Below, in pieces: positions 42,683-50,658 of a stretch of DNA of 64,000 bases. Position 1 is the stretch's first letter, and every line of letters starts with the position of its first letter. A program made the translations under genes and the position numbers. The stretch is from Luteolibacter ambystomatis (lineage in GTDB: Bacteria; Verrucomicrobiota; Verrucomicrobiia; Verrucomicrobiales; Akkermansiaceae): positions 1,488,001 through 1,552,000 of the forward strand of contig NZ_CP073100.1 in assembly GCF_018137965.1 (NCBI RefSeq), given 5' to 3'. The notes under the pieces are model-generated. The model was not told the origin of the DNA. It did not search any database and was given only the letters and a program-made list of their open reading frames with translations.

Positions 42683-45600
42683 CTATTCCGCAGGTTGATA
42701 GCGGTAGTGCGGCTCGAAGGGCTTCTTCGTGGCGGCCGCTTTTTTCAGATCCCCCATGAGAACCTCCACGGCTTTGGAAAGTTGCGGGTCTTTTCCGGCA
42801 GCCTGATCCGCAGGAGTCTCATCAATCGGGTAGTCGGGCGCGGCGCCATTGAGTTCCATATCCTGGTCCCCGTCCGGAATGAACCAGCCACGGAAGGGCA
42901 GGCGCAAGCTGCCCGCGTCCAGGATCGGGACCGTTCCGGTGGAAATCACGCCGCCCGCAGTGGCGGTTCCCACCAAGGGGCCGCGCTTCAGCGTCTTGAT
43001 CGCATGGGAGAAGACTTCCGCATTCGAGAACGATTGCTGGTTGCAGATCACCGCGACCGGCTTGTTCCAGGACGCATACACCATGCGATCCTGCGGATAA
43101 CCCGGATCACCGTCGCGTCCGATGGTGGTGGCGTGGTGCGGCTGGCACAGGATGGTGAGCAGGTGATCCGTGGTGAAGCCGCCGGGGTTGTCACGCACAT
43201 CGATGATCAGTCCATCCTTGCCATGGCCGGCTGCGTGGATCTGGCGCTCGAATTCCTCGAACTCGTCCCACTGCATCTTTGAAATATGGATATAGCCCAG
43301 CTTGCCTCCGGAGTCTTCCTCCACACGGCGGCGCCGCTCCTTGACGATCGCATCGCCCGCGAGCTGGCGGACACGTGTCCACGGGATCGCCTTCAGCGTT
43401 ACATCGCGCTGCTTGCCATCGGTTCCTTGGATCGTCAGCACCACCTCGCGGTCCATGCGGCCGTTCATGAAGCGGGTGTCCGGTATGGAGGCGTCCACCG
43501 GCTGGCCGTTCACCGATAGCACGGTTTCACCGGGCTTCACCGGAGGCACGCAAAGGGTTGCCGGAGAATCCGGAATCACGGAACCGGTTTTCAACGGACC
43601 GCTGCCATTGCCATGATCGAAGCGGATGCCGACGTGGCGGGTGGTGTGGAATTCCGCGGTGTCATCCGCCCAGGGCTTCGGCCACGGAGTGGAGAGGAAC
43701 GACAGGTGGGAGGCATTCAGCTCGCCAAGCAGCATCGCCACCACTCGGTCGAATGCGCGCGAGTCCGTGGCGGTCGCCGCCGTGTCCTCATACTTCACGC
43801 GCATCGCCTCCCAGTCGCGGCCGTTCATCCGGGCGTCATAGAACCAATCACGGAGCGTGCGCCAGATCTGGCGGAAGTAGATGCGCTGGCGGTCGGCGCG
43901 GTTCGACTCGAATCGAGTATCGATCGCGTAGGTGGTGAGCTTGCTTTTGCGCAGCACCGCGGGGGCATTGTCCACGATCCAGAACAGGCCGTCCTTGTCA
44001 TCGGTGCGGATTGGACTGCCACGGTTGGAATCGAACGTCTCCGGCTTCGTTCCATCTCCGACCTCGATGCGGTGCAGTCCCTTCACCTTGGTGTCGGCAT
44101 TCAAATAGAAGACCGCTTTGGAATCATGGGACCAGATGATCTGGGTCGGCTCCACGCTGCCGGTGTCGAGCTTGTGAATGCGCTCGCTGAGTTCGTCGAA
44201 ATCGATCCGCACTTGCTCCGGCGTCTTCGGCGCGGGCTTTTTCGCGGGCGCGTCTTTCTTCGGCGTCTCGGGAGTTTGCTCCGGTTCGGCGGGTTCCTCC
44301 GCAGGAGCTGCGGACTTGTAGAGCGGATCGTCTTTCATGGCGGACTCCGCTTCCTTGGCCTTCTTGTCACGAGGGGATTTCGCCTCATCTTCAAGGCGGA
44401 GATTCACGTAGAAGAGGCCGGTCTTGTTTCCCAATCGGCGGCCGGTGAATGCGATCCCACGACCATCCGGCGACCATTTCGGCGAGCCCTCGTTGTCGGG
44501 GTGGCGCGAGAGATTGTAGGCGGGCTTCGATCCATCGACCGGAATGACGAAGACATCGCGGTTGAAATTCGCATCCTCCGCATCGAAGGCCAGCCAGCGG
44601 CTGTCCGGTGCCCAGTCGAAGCTGCCGGTGGTGCCTTCCTTGTAGAGCACCCGTTCGCCGCCGCCATCCGCATTGGCGATGCAGAGCATGCTGCGGCCGG
44701 CCAGGTAGGCGATGGATTTGCCATCCGGAGACAGGGCCAGCTTGGTTTTCGGTTCCTTGCCCTTGGTCACCTGCTGCTCTTCCAGACCGGAAGCGCGCCA
44801 CCAGTAGTCCGCGGATTTCTTCCGCTTCATGCGGAAATAGTTCGAATCCAGTCCATCGTCCTTGCGGAAATACAACCAGCCGCCGTCTTTCGAGAAGGTC
44901 GGATCGCTTTCCCATGCGGCGGTTTCGGTCAGGCGGTGAGGTTCCTTCAGCACGGTGTCCATCGCCCACAACTCACCTTCGGCGGAAAATGCGATCTCCA
45001 GACCGCTCGGTGAAAAGTCCGCATCCGTGGTGCCCGCGACCTTCCGTGTCTCATGATCAAGATCCGGCATGTCCTCGATGGCATGGACGGGGAGGGCCTG
45101 CGGCTCGCCACCCTGGGACCAGCGCCACAGCTCGAAGCCGCGGCGGAAGACGAAGGTCTTCCCATCCTGAGAGACGGCGGGGAACATCACGCCATCCTCC
45201 TTGAAGCGGGTGAGTTGCTCATCCTTGCCGCTTTTGAAATCGTGCGACCACAGGTTGAACGTGCCGTCGTTTTCGGCGACGTGGAAGAAGCCGGAGCCAT
45301 CCGGCCGCCACAACGGATAACGATCCTCGATCTCCGACTTCGCCTGCTTTCCGATCGCCCCGCTGCCGAAGTCGTAACTCCAGATCGAGGTGGCGCGGGA
45401 ACCATGGTAGCCTTTGCGATACGGTGAATCTCCATCGACGGTGAACAACAGCGTCTTCCCATCCGGTGAAACGCGCGCCCATTGCGCGGGCACGTCGAAG
45501 AGCACCTTTTCCGGCGCATCCTTGGTGAGATCGACCGCGATCAGGCGCTCGGGCTTCACGTCATCGAGGTCGCGCGGACCACGCACAATGGCGGTCTTCC

Positions 45601-45985
45601 CATCCGGAGTGATCGTTTCCAGGATGGCTCCTTCCGAATGAAAGGTGAGCTGGGTCGCGGGGCCGCCCTCGGTGGGCATGGAGAACAGCTTCAGACCACC
45701 GGCGCGACCGCTTGAAAAGTACAGCACCTTCCCATCCGGGGAGAAGCAAGGATAGGCATCCCGGGCCGGATGACGGGTGAGCCGCTTGGCCATTCCGCCG
45801 CTGGAGGCGACGGACCAGAGATCGTCCTGCCATTCGAAAACCACGGTTGAACCATCCGGTGAGAGGGCCGGGGTACTCGTCATGGTGATGGCCACCGCCC
45901 CGGGAGGAAGGGGGGCTGCGGCGGATGTCAGAGGGGTCGCAGCCGCGGAAAGTCCCCACACTATCGAAGAAGCACGAAATCTCAT
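42683..45985 (-). CDS. Tricorn-type S41 protease
   Basis: 1100 residues with a signal peptide (about 1-24). Two beta-propeller regions carry repeated LSPDGK/FSPDG motifs (about 30-340 and 345-600). An acidic Pro/Lys/Glu-rich insert covers about 535-585. A C1-like region is followed by a PDZ domain (about 780-880) and the S41 catalytic domain. The equivalents of the tricorn catalytic residues are present: S759-H760 (LNASHLSF), the nucleophile S987 (QQSFSNAEVF) and E1044 (DMELNG). It degrades peptides in the periplasm. It is in line with the sulfatase genes, but a shared function is not evident. Confidence 0.92.
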   Translation of the reverse strand: MRFRASSIVWGLSAAATPLTSAAAPLPPGAVAITMTSTPALSPDGSTVVFEWQDDLWSVASSGGMAKRLTRHPARDAYPCFSPDGKVLYFSSGRAGGLKLFSMPTEGGPATQLTFHSEGAILETITPDGKTAIVRGPRDLDDVKPERLIAVDLTKDAPEKVLFDVPAQWARVSPDGKTLLFTVDGDSPYRKGYHGSRATSIWSYDFGSGAIGKQAKSEIEDRYPLWRPDGSGFFHVAENDGTFNLWSHDFKSGKDEQLTRFKEDGVMFPAVSQDGKTFVFRRGFELWRWSQGGEPQALPVHAIEDMPDLDHETRKVAGTTDADFSPSGLEIAFSAEGELWAMDTVLKEPHRLTETAAWESDPTFSKDGGWLYFRKDDGLDSNYFRMKRKKSADYWWRASGLEEQQVTKGKEPKTKLALSPDGKSIAYLAGRSMLCIANADGGGERVLYKEGTTGSFDWAPDSRWLAFDAEDANFNRDVFVIPVDGSKPAYNLSRHPDNEGSPKWSPDGRGIAFTGRRLGNKTGLFYVNLRLEDEAKSPRDKKAKEAESAMKDDPLYKSAAPAEEPAEPEQTPETPKKDAPAKKPAPKTPEQVRIDFDELSERIHKLDTGSVEPTQIIWSHDSKAVFYLNADTKVKGLHRIEVGDGTKPETFDSNRGSPIRTDDKDGLFWIVDNAPAVLRKSKLTTYAIDTRFESNRADRQRIYFRQIWRTLRDWFYDARMNGRDWEAMRVKYEDTAATATDSRAFDRVVAMLLGELNASHLSFLSTPWPKPWADDTAEFHTTRHVGIRFDHGNGSGPLKTGSVIPDSPATLCVPPVKPGETVLSVNGQPVDASIPDTRFMNGRMDREVVLTIQGTDGKQRDVTLKAIPWTRVRQLAGDAIVKERRRRVEEDSGGKLGYIHISKMQWDEFEEFERQIHAAGHGKDGLIIDVRDNPGGFTTDHLLTILCQPHHATTIGRDGDPGYPQDRMVYASWNKPVAVICNQQSFSNAEVFSHAIKTLKRGPLVGTATAGGVISTGTVPILDAGSLRLPFRGWFIPDGDQDMELNGAAPDYPIDETPADQAAGKDPQLSKAVEVLMGDLKKAAATKKPFEPHYRYQPAE

Positions 45986-46149
45986 ATGAGCCGCCGTCGA
46001 TACTGGCCAACGGGGCGGGGCTTTTCAATCGTTCAGGTGATCCATGTGGCCGAGACGGCAAACCAACGGACGGGGCAAGGCCCGAAACGAAAAATCCGAC
46101 CGGAGAACGGAGGTTCCCGCGGCCGGAAATTCGATCCATCACGATCCGG

Positions 46150-46320
46150 TCAAGGTGCCTTGCCGTGCATGGAGCGATTGAGCGCCGAGATGACGAGCAG
46201 CACCAGGAAGACCACGAACAGGACCTTCGCAATGGTGGCGGCCATGCCGGCCAAGGCGCCGAAACCGAGGAATGCGGCCACCAGTGCCAGGATCAGGAAT
46301 GTGAGAGCCCAACTTAACAT
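46150..46320 (-). CDS. DUF1328 small membrane protein
   Basis: 56 residues: [20 protein letters not shown] begins it, then [20 protein letters not shown] and a short basic tail. Two hydrophobic helices and the LSWA...FLGFG.AG.A..IAK pattern are those of DUF1328 (YtjA-like) inner-membrane proteins, which are common in stress or envelope loci. The minus-strand ATG is at 46320. Confidence 0.85.
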   Translation of the reverse strand: MLSWALTFLILALVAAFLGFGALAGMAATIAKVLFVVFLVLLVISALNRSMHGKAP

Positions 46321-46395
46321 AACATCTCTTTTCTACCGCCGGAGTGGATGACGGCCGACCGGGATCCGGCGGGTCCCAGCCGGTCCGTGAGTGAA

Positions 46396-46848
46396 TCAAG
46401 CGTCGTCAACCATGAGTTCGAAGGCGCGTATCGCCAGATCGACCTCTGAAATTGCGTCCGCGATCAGCGGGGCATGGTCGGCAGTGAGATTGCCGCTTTC
46501 CGCAACCGAATGAAGCGTGCGGGAAAGTTCCTTTTCACCGCGCAGGCATTCTTCAACAACCGTGGAAGAGTCATGATCGGAGAGTTTGTCGCGCATGCGG
46601 ATCCACCAGCGGTGGACGCCCGCCTCGGCGCTGCCGCTGGTGTCCGGCTGGCGGCCGTCGGCATGAAGAAGTTCCGCCACACGACCGGCGATACGGTCGC
46701 GGCGTTCGGCGATGTGATGGAATGTACGGGTGAGACCCTCGTCCGTTACGGTTTCGGCGGCCTGCTTGTAGCCGTCACGAGAATCGACGTAGCGGGTCAG
46801 TATCTCCTGCAGCGCGTCCGCTTCCTGAAGAATGGTGGTGGGGTTCAT
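46396..46848 (-). CDS. DUF2383/PA2169-family four-helix bundle protein
   Basis: 150 residues from the ATG at 46848. The frame (ALQEILTRYVDSRDGYKQAA, FHHIAERRDRIAGRVAELL, ECLRGEKELSRTL) matches the ferritin-like four-helix bundle of the PA2169/DUF2383 family. It lies 75 bases upstream of the DUF1328 gene in the same direction; such pairs often belong to general-stress regulons. The biochemical role is not known. Confidence 0.85.
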   Translation of the reverse strand: MNPTTILQEADALQEILTRYVDSRDGYKQAAETVTDEGLTRTFHHIAERRDRIAGRVAELLHADGRQPDTSGSAEAGVHRWWIRMRDKLSDHDSSTVVEECLRGEKELSRTLHSVAESGNLTADHAPLIADAISEVDLAIRAFELMVDDA

Positions 46849-46961
46849 ATCCACCACTATCGCAGTCACGGTGCCAAAGAGGTTGATTCAGCTGCAAGTG
46901 ATCTAAAATCAATCGGATGTGATTTGATCTCATTCTGTGGAAGAAGGATGCCAAAATGCAG

Positions 46962-46993
46962 GATGCACGTTTCACCGTGGCGAAACGTGCATC
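46962..46993. terminator. Strong hairpin between the efflux operon and the stress genes
   Basis: Perfect 12-bp arms GATGCACGTTTC and GAAACGTGCATC with an 8-base loop, 23 bases after the emrA-like stop. On the minus strand only a TTTT stretch follows, so termination is possible but may be partial. Confidence 0.55.
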
Positions 46994-47015
46994 GCTGAAA
47001 TCGTCATGTGATGAG

Positions 47016-48197
47016 TTACTTCACCTTCACACGGATCACCGTTGATAGACCAGGCAGCAGATTGGCGAGAGAATCCTGAATCGATGCGGCATCGAAGGTG
47101 ATCTTCACCGGCACGCGCTGGACGACCTTGGTGAAATTGCCGGTGGCGTTGTCCGGTGGAAGCAATGCGAACTGTGCTCCGGTGGAAGGAGAGATGCTGT
47201 CGATACGGCCCTTGAAGGTCTTGCCGTCCAAGGCATCGACGCTGATGTCGACTTCCTGGCCGGGCTTCATTCCCTTGAGCTGGGTCTCCTTGAAATTGGC
47301 AACCACCCACACGTCATTCTCGACGAGGGCGAACACCGGCTGTCCGGCTTGGACACGGTTGCCGGTTTCGATGTTCTTGTTGCCCACGTAGCCATCGGCG
47401 GGAGCAATGATCTTGCTGTAGTCGTATTGACGCTGGGCATCGCGCAGGGCGGCTACCTGGGCTTCGGTGTTCGCCTTCGCCGCCTGGATCTCCGCGGCTG
47501 CGGCTTCCACCGCGGCCTCGCTGGTTTTCTTCTTCGCTTCCGCAGCAGCGAGTGAGGCTTTCGCCCCATCAAGGGTGGCGGTGGTGGACGCGACGATGCC
47601 GCGGGTGGTGTCGAGTTCCGCCTCCGAAACGGCGCGGGTGTCACCGCGCGAGAGGTTGCGATTGCGGTTGTAGTTGATGTTCGCGAGTTCGAGCTGGGCT
47701 TCGATCTGCTTCACCTGGGCATCGGCGCTGGCAATTTGGGCGTCGGCTTGCATGGACTCGGCTTTTGCCTGATCGAGTGCGGCCTTGGCTTGTGCTTCAC
47801 GGGCGATCGACTGGGCTTTCGCCGCCTCGATCTTCTGGCGCATGATGTCGAACTCGAGCGGATCGATTTCAGCGAGGAGTTGTCCGGCCTTCACCTGATC
47901 ATTCTCATTGGCGAGGACTTTGGTGACAGGGCCACCCACACCGGGGCTGATGCGGTGGATGTGGCCGGTGATGTAGGCATCTTCGGTCTTTTCGTAGGCG
48001 ATCGTCTCGTGGACGAAGTGGACGAGCCACGCGGCGCCACCGGCGAGGATGCCGAGGGTGACGAGACGGGAAAGAATGCTGCGCTTCTTTTTCGCGGGCG
48101 CGGCTCCGGGAGAGGCAGCTCCCTGGGGAAGATCATCTGGCAGGATGCCGGATTCCCCGCAGGTTTCTTCGGTCGGAGTGGCAGGTTGTTCGGACAT
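47016..48197 (-). CDS. HlyD/EmrA-family periplasmic adaptor of a drug efflux pump
   Basis: 393 residues. The cytoplasmic N-terminus and one membrane helix (about 40-62) are followed by a lipoyl half (HRISPGVGGPVTKVLANEND), a long coiled coil (about 110-245, rich in Ala/Lys/Glu/Gln) and the second lipoyl/beta-barrel part (IIAPADGYVGNKNIETGNRV). It links the EmrB-like pump to an outer-membrane channel. It is last in the tetR-emrB-emrA operon. Confidence 0.92.
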   Translation of the reverse strand: MSEQPATPTEETCGESGILPDDLPQGAASPGAAPAKKKRSILSRLVTLGILAGGAAWLVHFVHETIAYEKTEDAYITGHIHRISPGVGGPVTKVLANENDQVKAGQLLAEIDPLEFDIMRQKIEAAKAQSIAREAQAKAALDQAKAESMQADAQIASADAQVKQIEAQLELANINYNRNRNLSRGDTRAVSEAELDTTRGIVASTTATLDGAKASLAAAEAKKKTSEAAVEAAAAEIQAAKANTEAQVAALRDAQRQYDYSKIIAPADGYVGNKNIETGNRVQAGQPVFALVENDVWVVANFKETQLKGMKPGQEVDISVDALDGKTFKGRIDSISPSTGAQFALLPPDNATGNFTKVVQRVPVKITFDAASIQDSLANLLPGLSTVIRVKVK

Positions 48198-48221
48198 GGT
48201 GGGCGGGATTCGGTAAAGGGT

Positions 48222-49847
48222 TCAGTGGGCGGCCGCAGCGGCATCGCTCGCGTTCTTGTTCGGCTTGCCGCCGAGGAAGAACAGGAGTGGCAGCGTGAAG
48301 ATGAAAAGGGCGGCGACGTAGGTGAAGATGTCTTCGTAGGACTGGAGGATGGCCTGGCCGGAGACGATGCGATCAAGCAGGCCCATCGCTTGATCGTGGG
48401 CGACCTGCTTGCTTCCGGAGTGGGCGGTGAACGCATTGGTCAGCAGATCGATCCGTTCGCCGACTTGCGGCCGATAGTCGGAGATGCGCTCGACGAGCAC
48501 CGAGCGGTGCAAAGCCTCGCGGCGTGCGAGCAGGGTCGTGATCAGCGCGATGCCGATGCTGCTGCCGAGCTGGCGGGTGAGACTGTAGAAGCCGGAACCG
48601 GCGGCGATGTCCTTTTTGTCCAGCGGACCGAGTGTCGCGATGCTCAGCGGCATGAACATCATCACGCTGCCGAAGCCGCGGGCGATGAGCGGCCAGAAAA
48701 GCTGCTTGGTGCCGGTGTCCGGATTGATGTCCATCAGCAGGAACCCGGTGAGACTGGTGAGCAACGCGCCGAAGAAGATCATCGTGCGCGGCGAGACCTT
48801 GTTGCCGATCTTGCCGTAGGCCATCATCATCGCCGCGGAGGCAAAGGCACCTGGCACGAGGATCATGCCACTCTGGAGCGCGGTGTAGTGCAGGTAGTCC
48901 TGCACGAAGATCGGGACGGCGAACATGATGCCGTAGAGGCCCATGCCGAGCACTGCGGAGTAGAGGCTGCCGCCGATCATCGAGCGGTAGCGCAGCACGC
49001 GCAGATCGACAGCCGGATGTTCGGTGGTGAGCTCCCGCCAGATGAAGAGGATGATGCCGATCACGCTGGCAATGGCGACGGTGCAGATGAACCGCGACTC
49101 AAACCAATCGTCCTGCTGGCCTTCCTCCAGGAAAAGCTGGAAGCAGGCGAGGCCCACCGCGAGCAGCCCGATGCCGCTCCAGTCCACCTTGCCAGTGCGG
49201 TTGATCTCCTCCGGGCGGTCGGAGGGCATGAAGGTGGTACACATCAGAACCGCGAGGACACCGAGCGGCAGATTGATGAAGAAGATCCAGCGCCAGCCCA
49301 TGTTATCGGTAAGCCAGCCGCCGAGCACGGGGCCGATGGCTGGACCGACGATCACGCCGAGGCCGAAGATGGCCTGGGCCAAGGGACGCTCCCTGGCGGA
49401 AAAAGTTTCGAACACGATCGACTGCGCCTTCGCCAGCAAGCCACCACCGGCAAGTCCTTGCAGCACGCGGGCGAAGATCAGCATGCCCAGGCTGTTGGAG
49501 ATGCCGCACAGCAAGGAGGCCAAGGTGAAGCCGATCAGCGAGAAGACAAAGTAATTGCGGCGCCCGAACCGATAGCCGAGCCATGCGGACAGGGGGATGA
49601 TGACCACGTTCGCACAGGCATAGCTGGTGGAGATCCAGCCCGCTTCGGAAAGCGTCGCACCGAGATTGCCGCGGATGTCGGGCAGCGCGACATTGGTGAT
49701 CACGGTATCGATCACCTCAAGGATCGCGCCCAATGATGCTGCGAGGGCGATCACCCACTTGAGCAGACCTTTTTCAAGCAGGCGTGCCGCGATCGGACTG
49801 AGCTGCTCCGGATCGGAGCCGTAAAGGGTGGCGGTGGCCGCGCTCAT
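48222..49847 (-). CDS. DHA2-family (EmrB/QacA) multidrug efflux MFS transporter
   Basis: 541 residues with about 14 membrane helices. The antiporter motif C (VGPAIGPVLGGWLTDNMGWR) and the motif-A-like loop GYRFGRRNYF identify the EmrB/QacA type. It uses the proton gradient to expel hydrophobic drugs. It overlaps the tetR gene by four bases and precedes the adaptor by 24 bases. Confidence 0.94.
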   Translation of the reverse strand: MSAATATLYGSDPEQLSPIAARLLEKGLLKWVIALAASLGAILEVIDTVITNVALPDIRGNLGATLSEAGWISTSYACANVVIIPLSAWLGYRFGRRNYFVFSLIGFTLASLLCGISNSLGMLIFARVLQGLAGGGLLAKAQSIVFETFSARERPLAQAIFGLGVIVGPAIGPVLGGWLTDNMGWRWIFFINLPLGVLAVLMCTTFMPSDRPEEINRTGKVDWSGIGLLAVGLACFQLFLEEGQQDDWFESRFICTVAIASVIGIILFIWRELTTEHPAVDLRVLRYRSMIGGSLYSAVLGMGLYGIMFAVPIFVQDYLHYTALQSGMILVPGAFASAAMMMAYGKIGNKVSPRTMIFFGALLTSLTGFLLMDINPDTGTKQLFWPLIARGFGSVMMFMPLSIATLGPLDKKDIAAGSGFYSLTRQLGSSIGIALITTLLARREALHRSVLVERISDYRPQVGERIDLLTNAFTAHSGSKQVAHDQAMGLLDRIVSGQAILQSYEDIFTYVAALFIFTLPLLFFLGGKPNKNASDAAAAAH

Positions 49848-50470
49848 TTGCGGGAGGAAGAAATGCCGCGGACGATGAGATCGACGCAGGCGCGGACGTA
49901 TTGGTCCTGCTTGTATTCCAGCTTGAAGGGGCAGTCGGACCGCAGGACATGGGTGAAGATCATGCCCACGAGCTGGTCGACGACGATGGCGGGATTGACA
50001 TCGGCAATTACTTCACCGCGGGCCTGTGCATCGCGGAGCCGTTTGGTGAGTTGGTCCCGGCGAGGCCGGAAGATTGCGCGGAGGACCTTCATTTCATGCT
50101 CCTCGAATTTCTGGATCTCTCCGACCAGCACCCGCATCAGCGAGACGTTCTGCTTGAGACTGGAATAGTCGGCCTCGGCGAAGGCGGCGATCACCTCGCG
50201 CAAGGATGCGCGCTCAGGCAGCGAGTCGAACTTTTCGGCGAGAGGGTTGGTCTTCCGTTCGAAAGCTTTTTCGAGGACGGCGGCGAGGAGGTTCTGCTTG
50301 GTCTGGAAATTGCGGAACAAGGTCACCTCGTTCACTCCGGCGGTCCGGGCGATCTCGCGGGTGGTGGCGCTGCTCAGCCCATCGCGGGCGAATACGATCG
50401 CCGCAGCCTCCACCAGCTTCTCGGAAGCGGTGACTTTTGGACGGGATGGAACGGGAGTCCGGGCTGGCAT
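49844..50470 (-). CDS. TetR/AcrR-family repressor of the efflux operon
   Basis: 208 residues from the ATG at 50470. The N-terminal helix-turn-helix is TTREIARTAGVNEVTLFRNF, followed by a helical ligand domain (about 60-200). It is first gene of its operon, and a palindrome lies right at its start, so it probably represses itself and the pump until a drug binds. Confidence 0.92.
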   Translation of the reverse strand: MPARTPVPSRPKVTASEKLVEAAAIVFARDGLSSATTREIARTAGVNEVTLFRNFQTKQNLLAAVLEKAFERKTNPLAEKFDSLPERASLREVIAAFAEADYSSLKQNVSLMRVLVGEIQKFEEHEMKVLRAIFRPRRDQLTKRLRDAQARGEVIADVNPAIVVDQLVGMIFTHVLRSDCPFKLEYKQDQYVRACVDLIVRGISSSRK

Positions 50471-50474
50471 AATG

Positions 50475-50496
50475 AATGCAAGTGGTTGCTTGCATT
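50475..50496 (-). promoter_or_regulatory. Probable TetR operator
   Basis: Perfect 8-bp arms AATGCAAG and CTTGCATT with a 6-base spacer, five bases upstream of the tetR ATG. Confidence 0.7.
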
Positions 50497-50584
50497 GATG
50501 CGCCCGGAGGGGACCCACCTCAAGCGAAAATCCGGAGAGGCACGGGGGATTCCTACGTAGGCCGCAGGTGTCCTATGCTTCCGT

Positions 50585-50632
50585 CTCAAAAACGAAACGT
50601 CCGCACCGGTGCGAGGCACCGATGCGGACGTT
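50585..50632 (-). terminator. Terminator of the metallophosphoesterase gene
   Basis: On the minus strand, arm AACGTCCGCA pairs with TGCGGACGTT; an inner CGGTGC/GCACCG extension carries a 3-base loop. TTTCGTTTTT follows. Confidence 0.92.
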
Positions 50633-50658
50633 GAGGTTCCATGATAAAAATGACGGGC

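Noticed and set aside
47736-49736. Plus-strand open frame of 666 codons
   Set aside because: Antisense to the emrA- and emrB-like genes; low-complexity Glu/Gly/Asp/Arg-rich translation with no domain.
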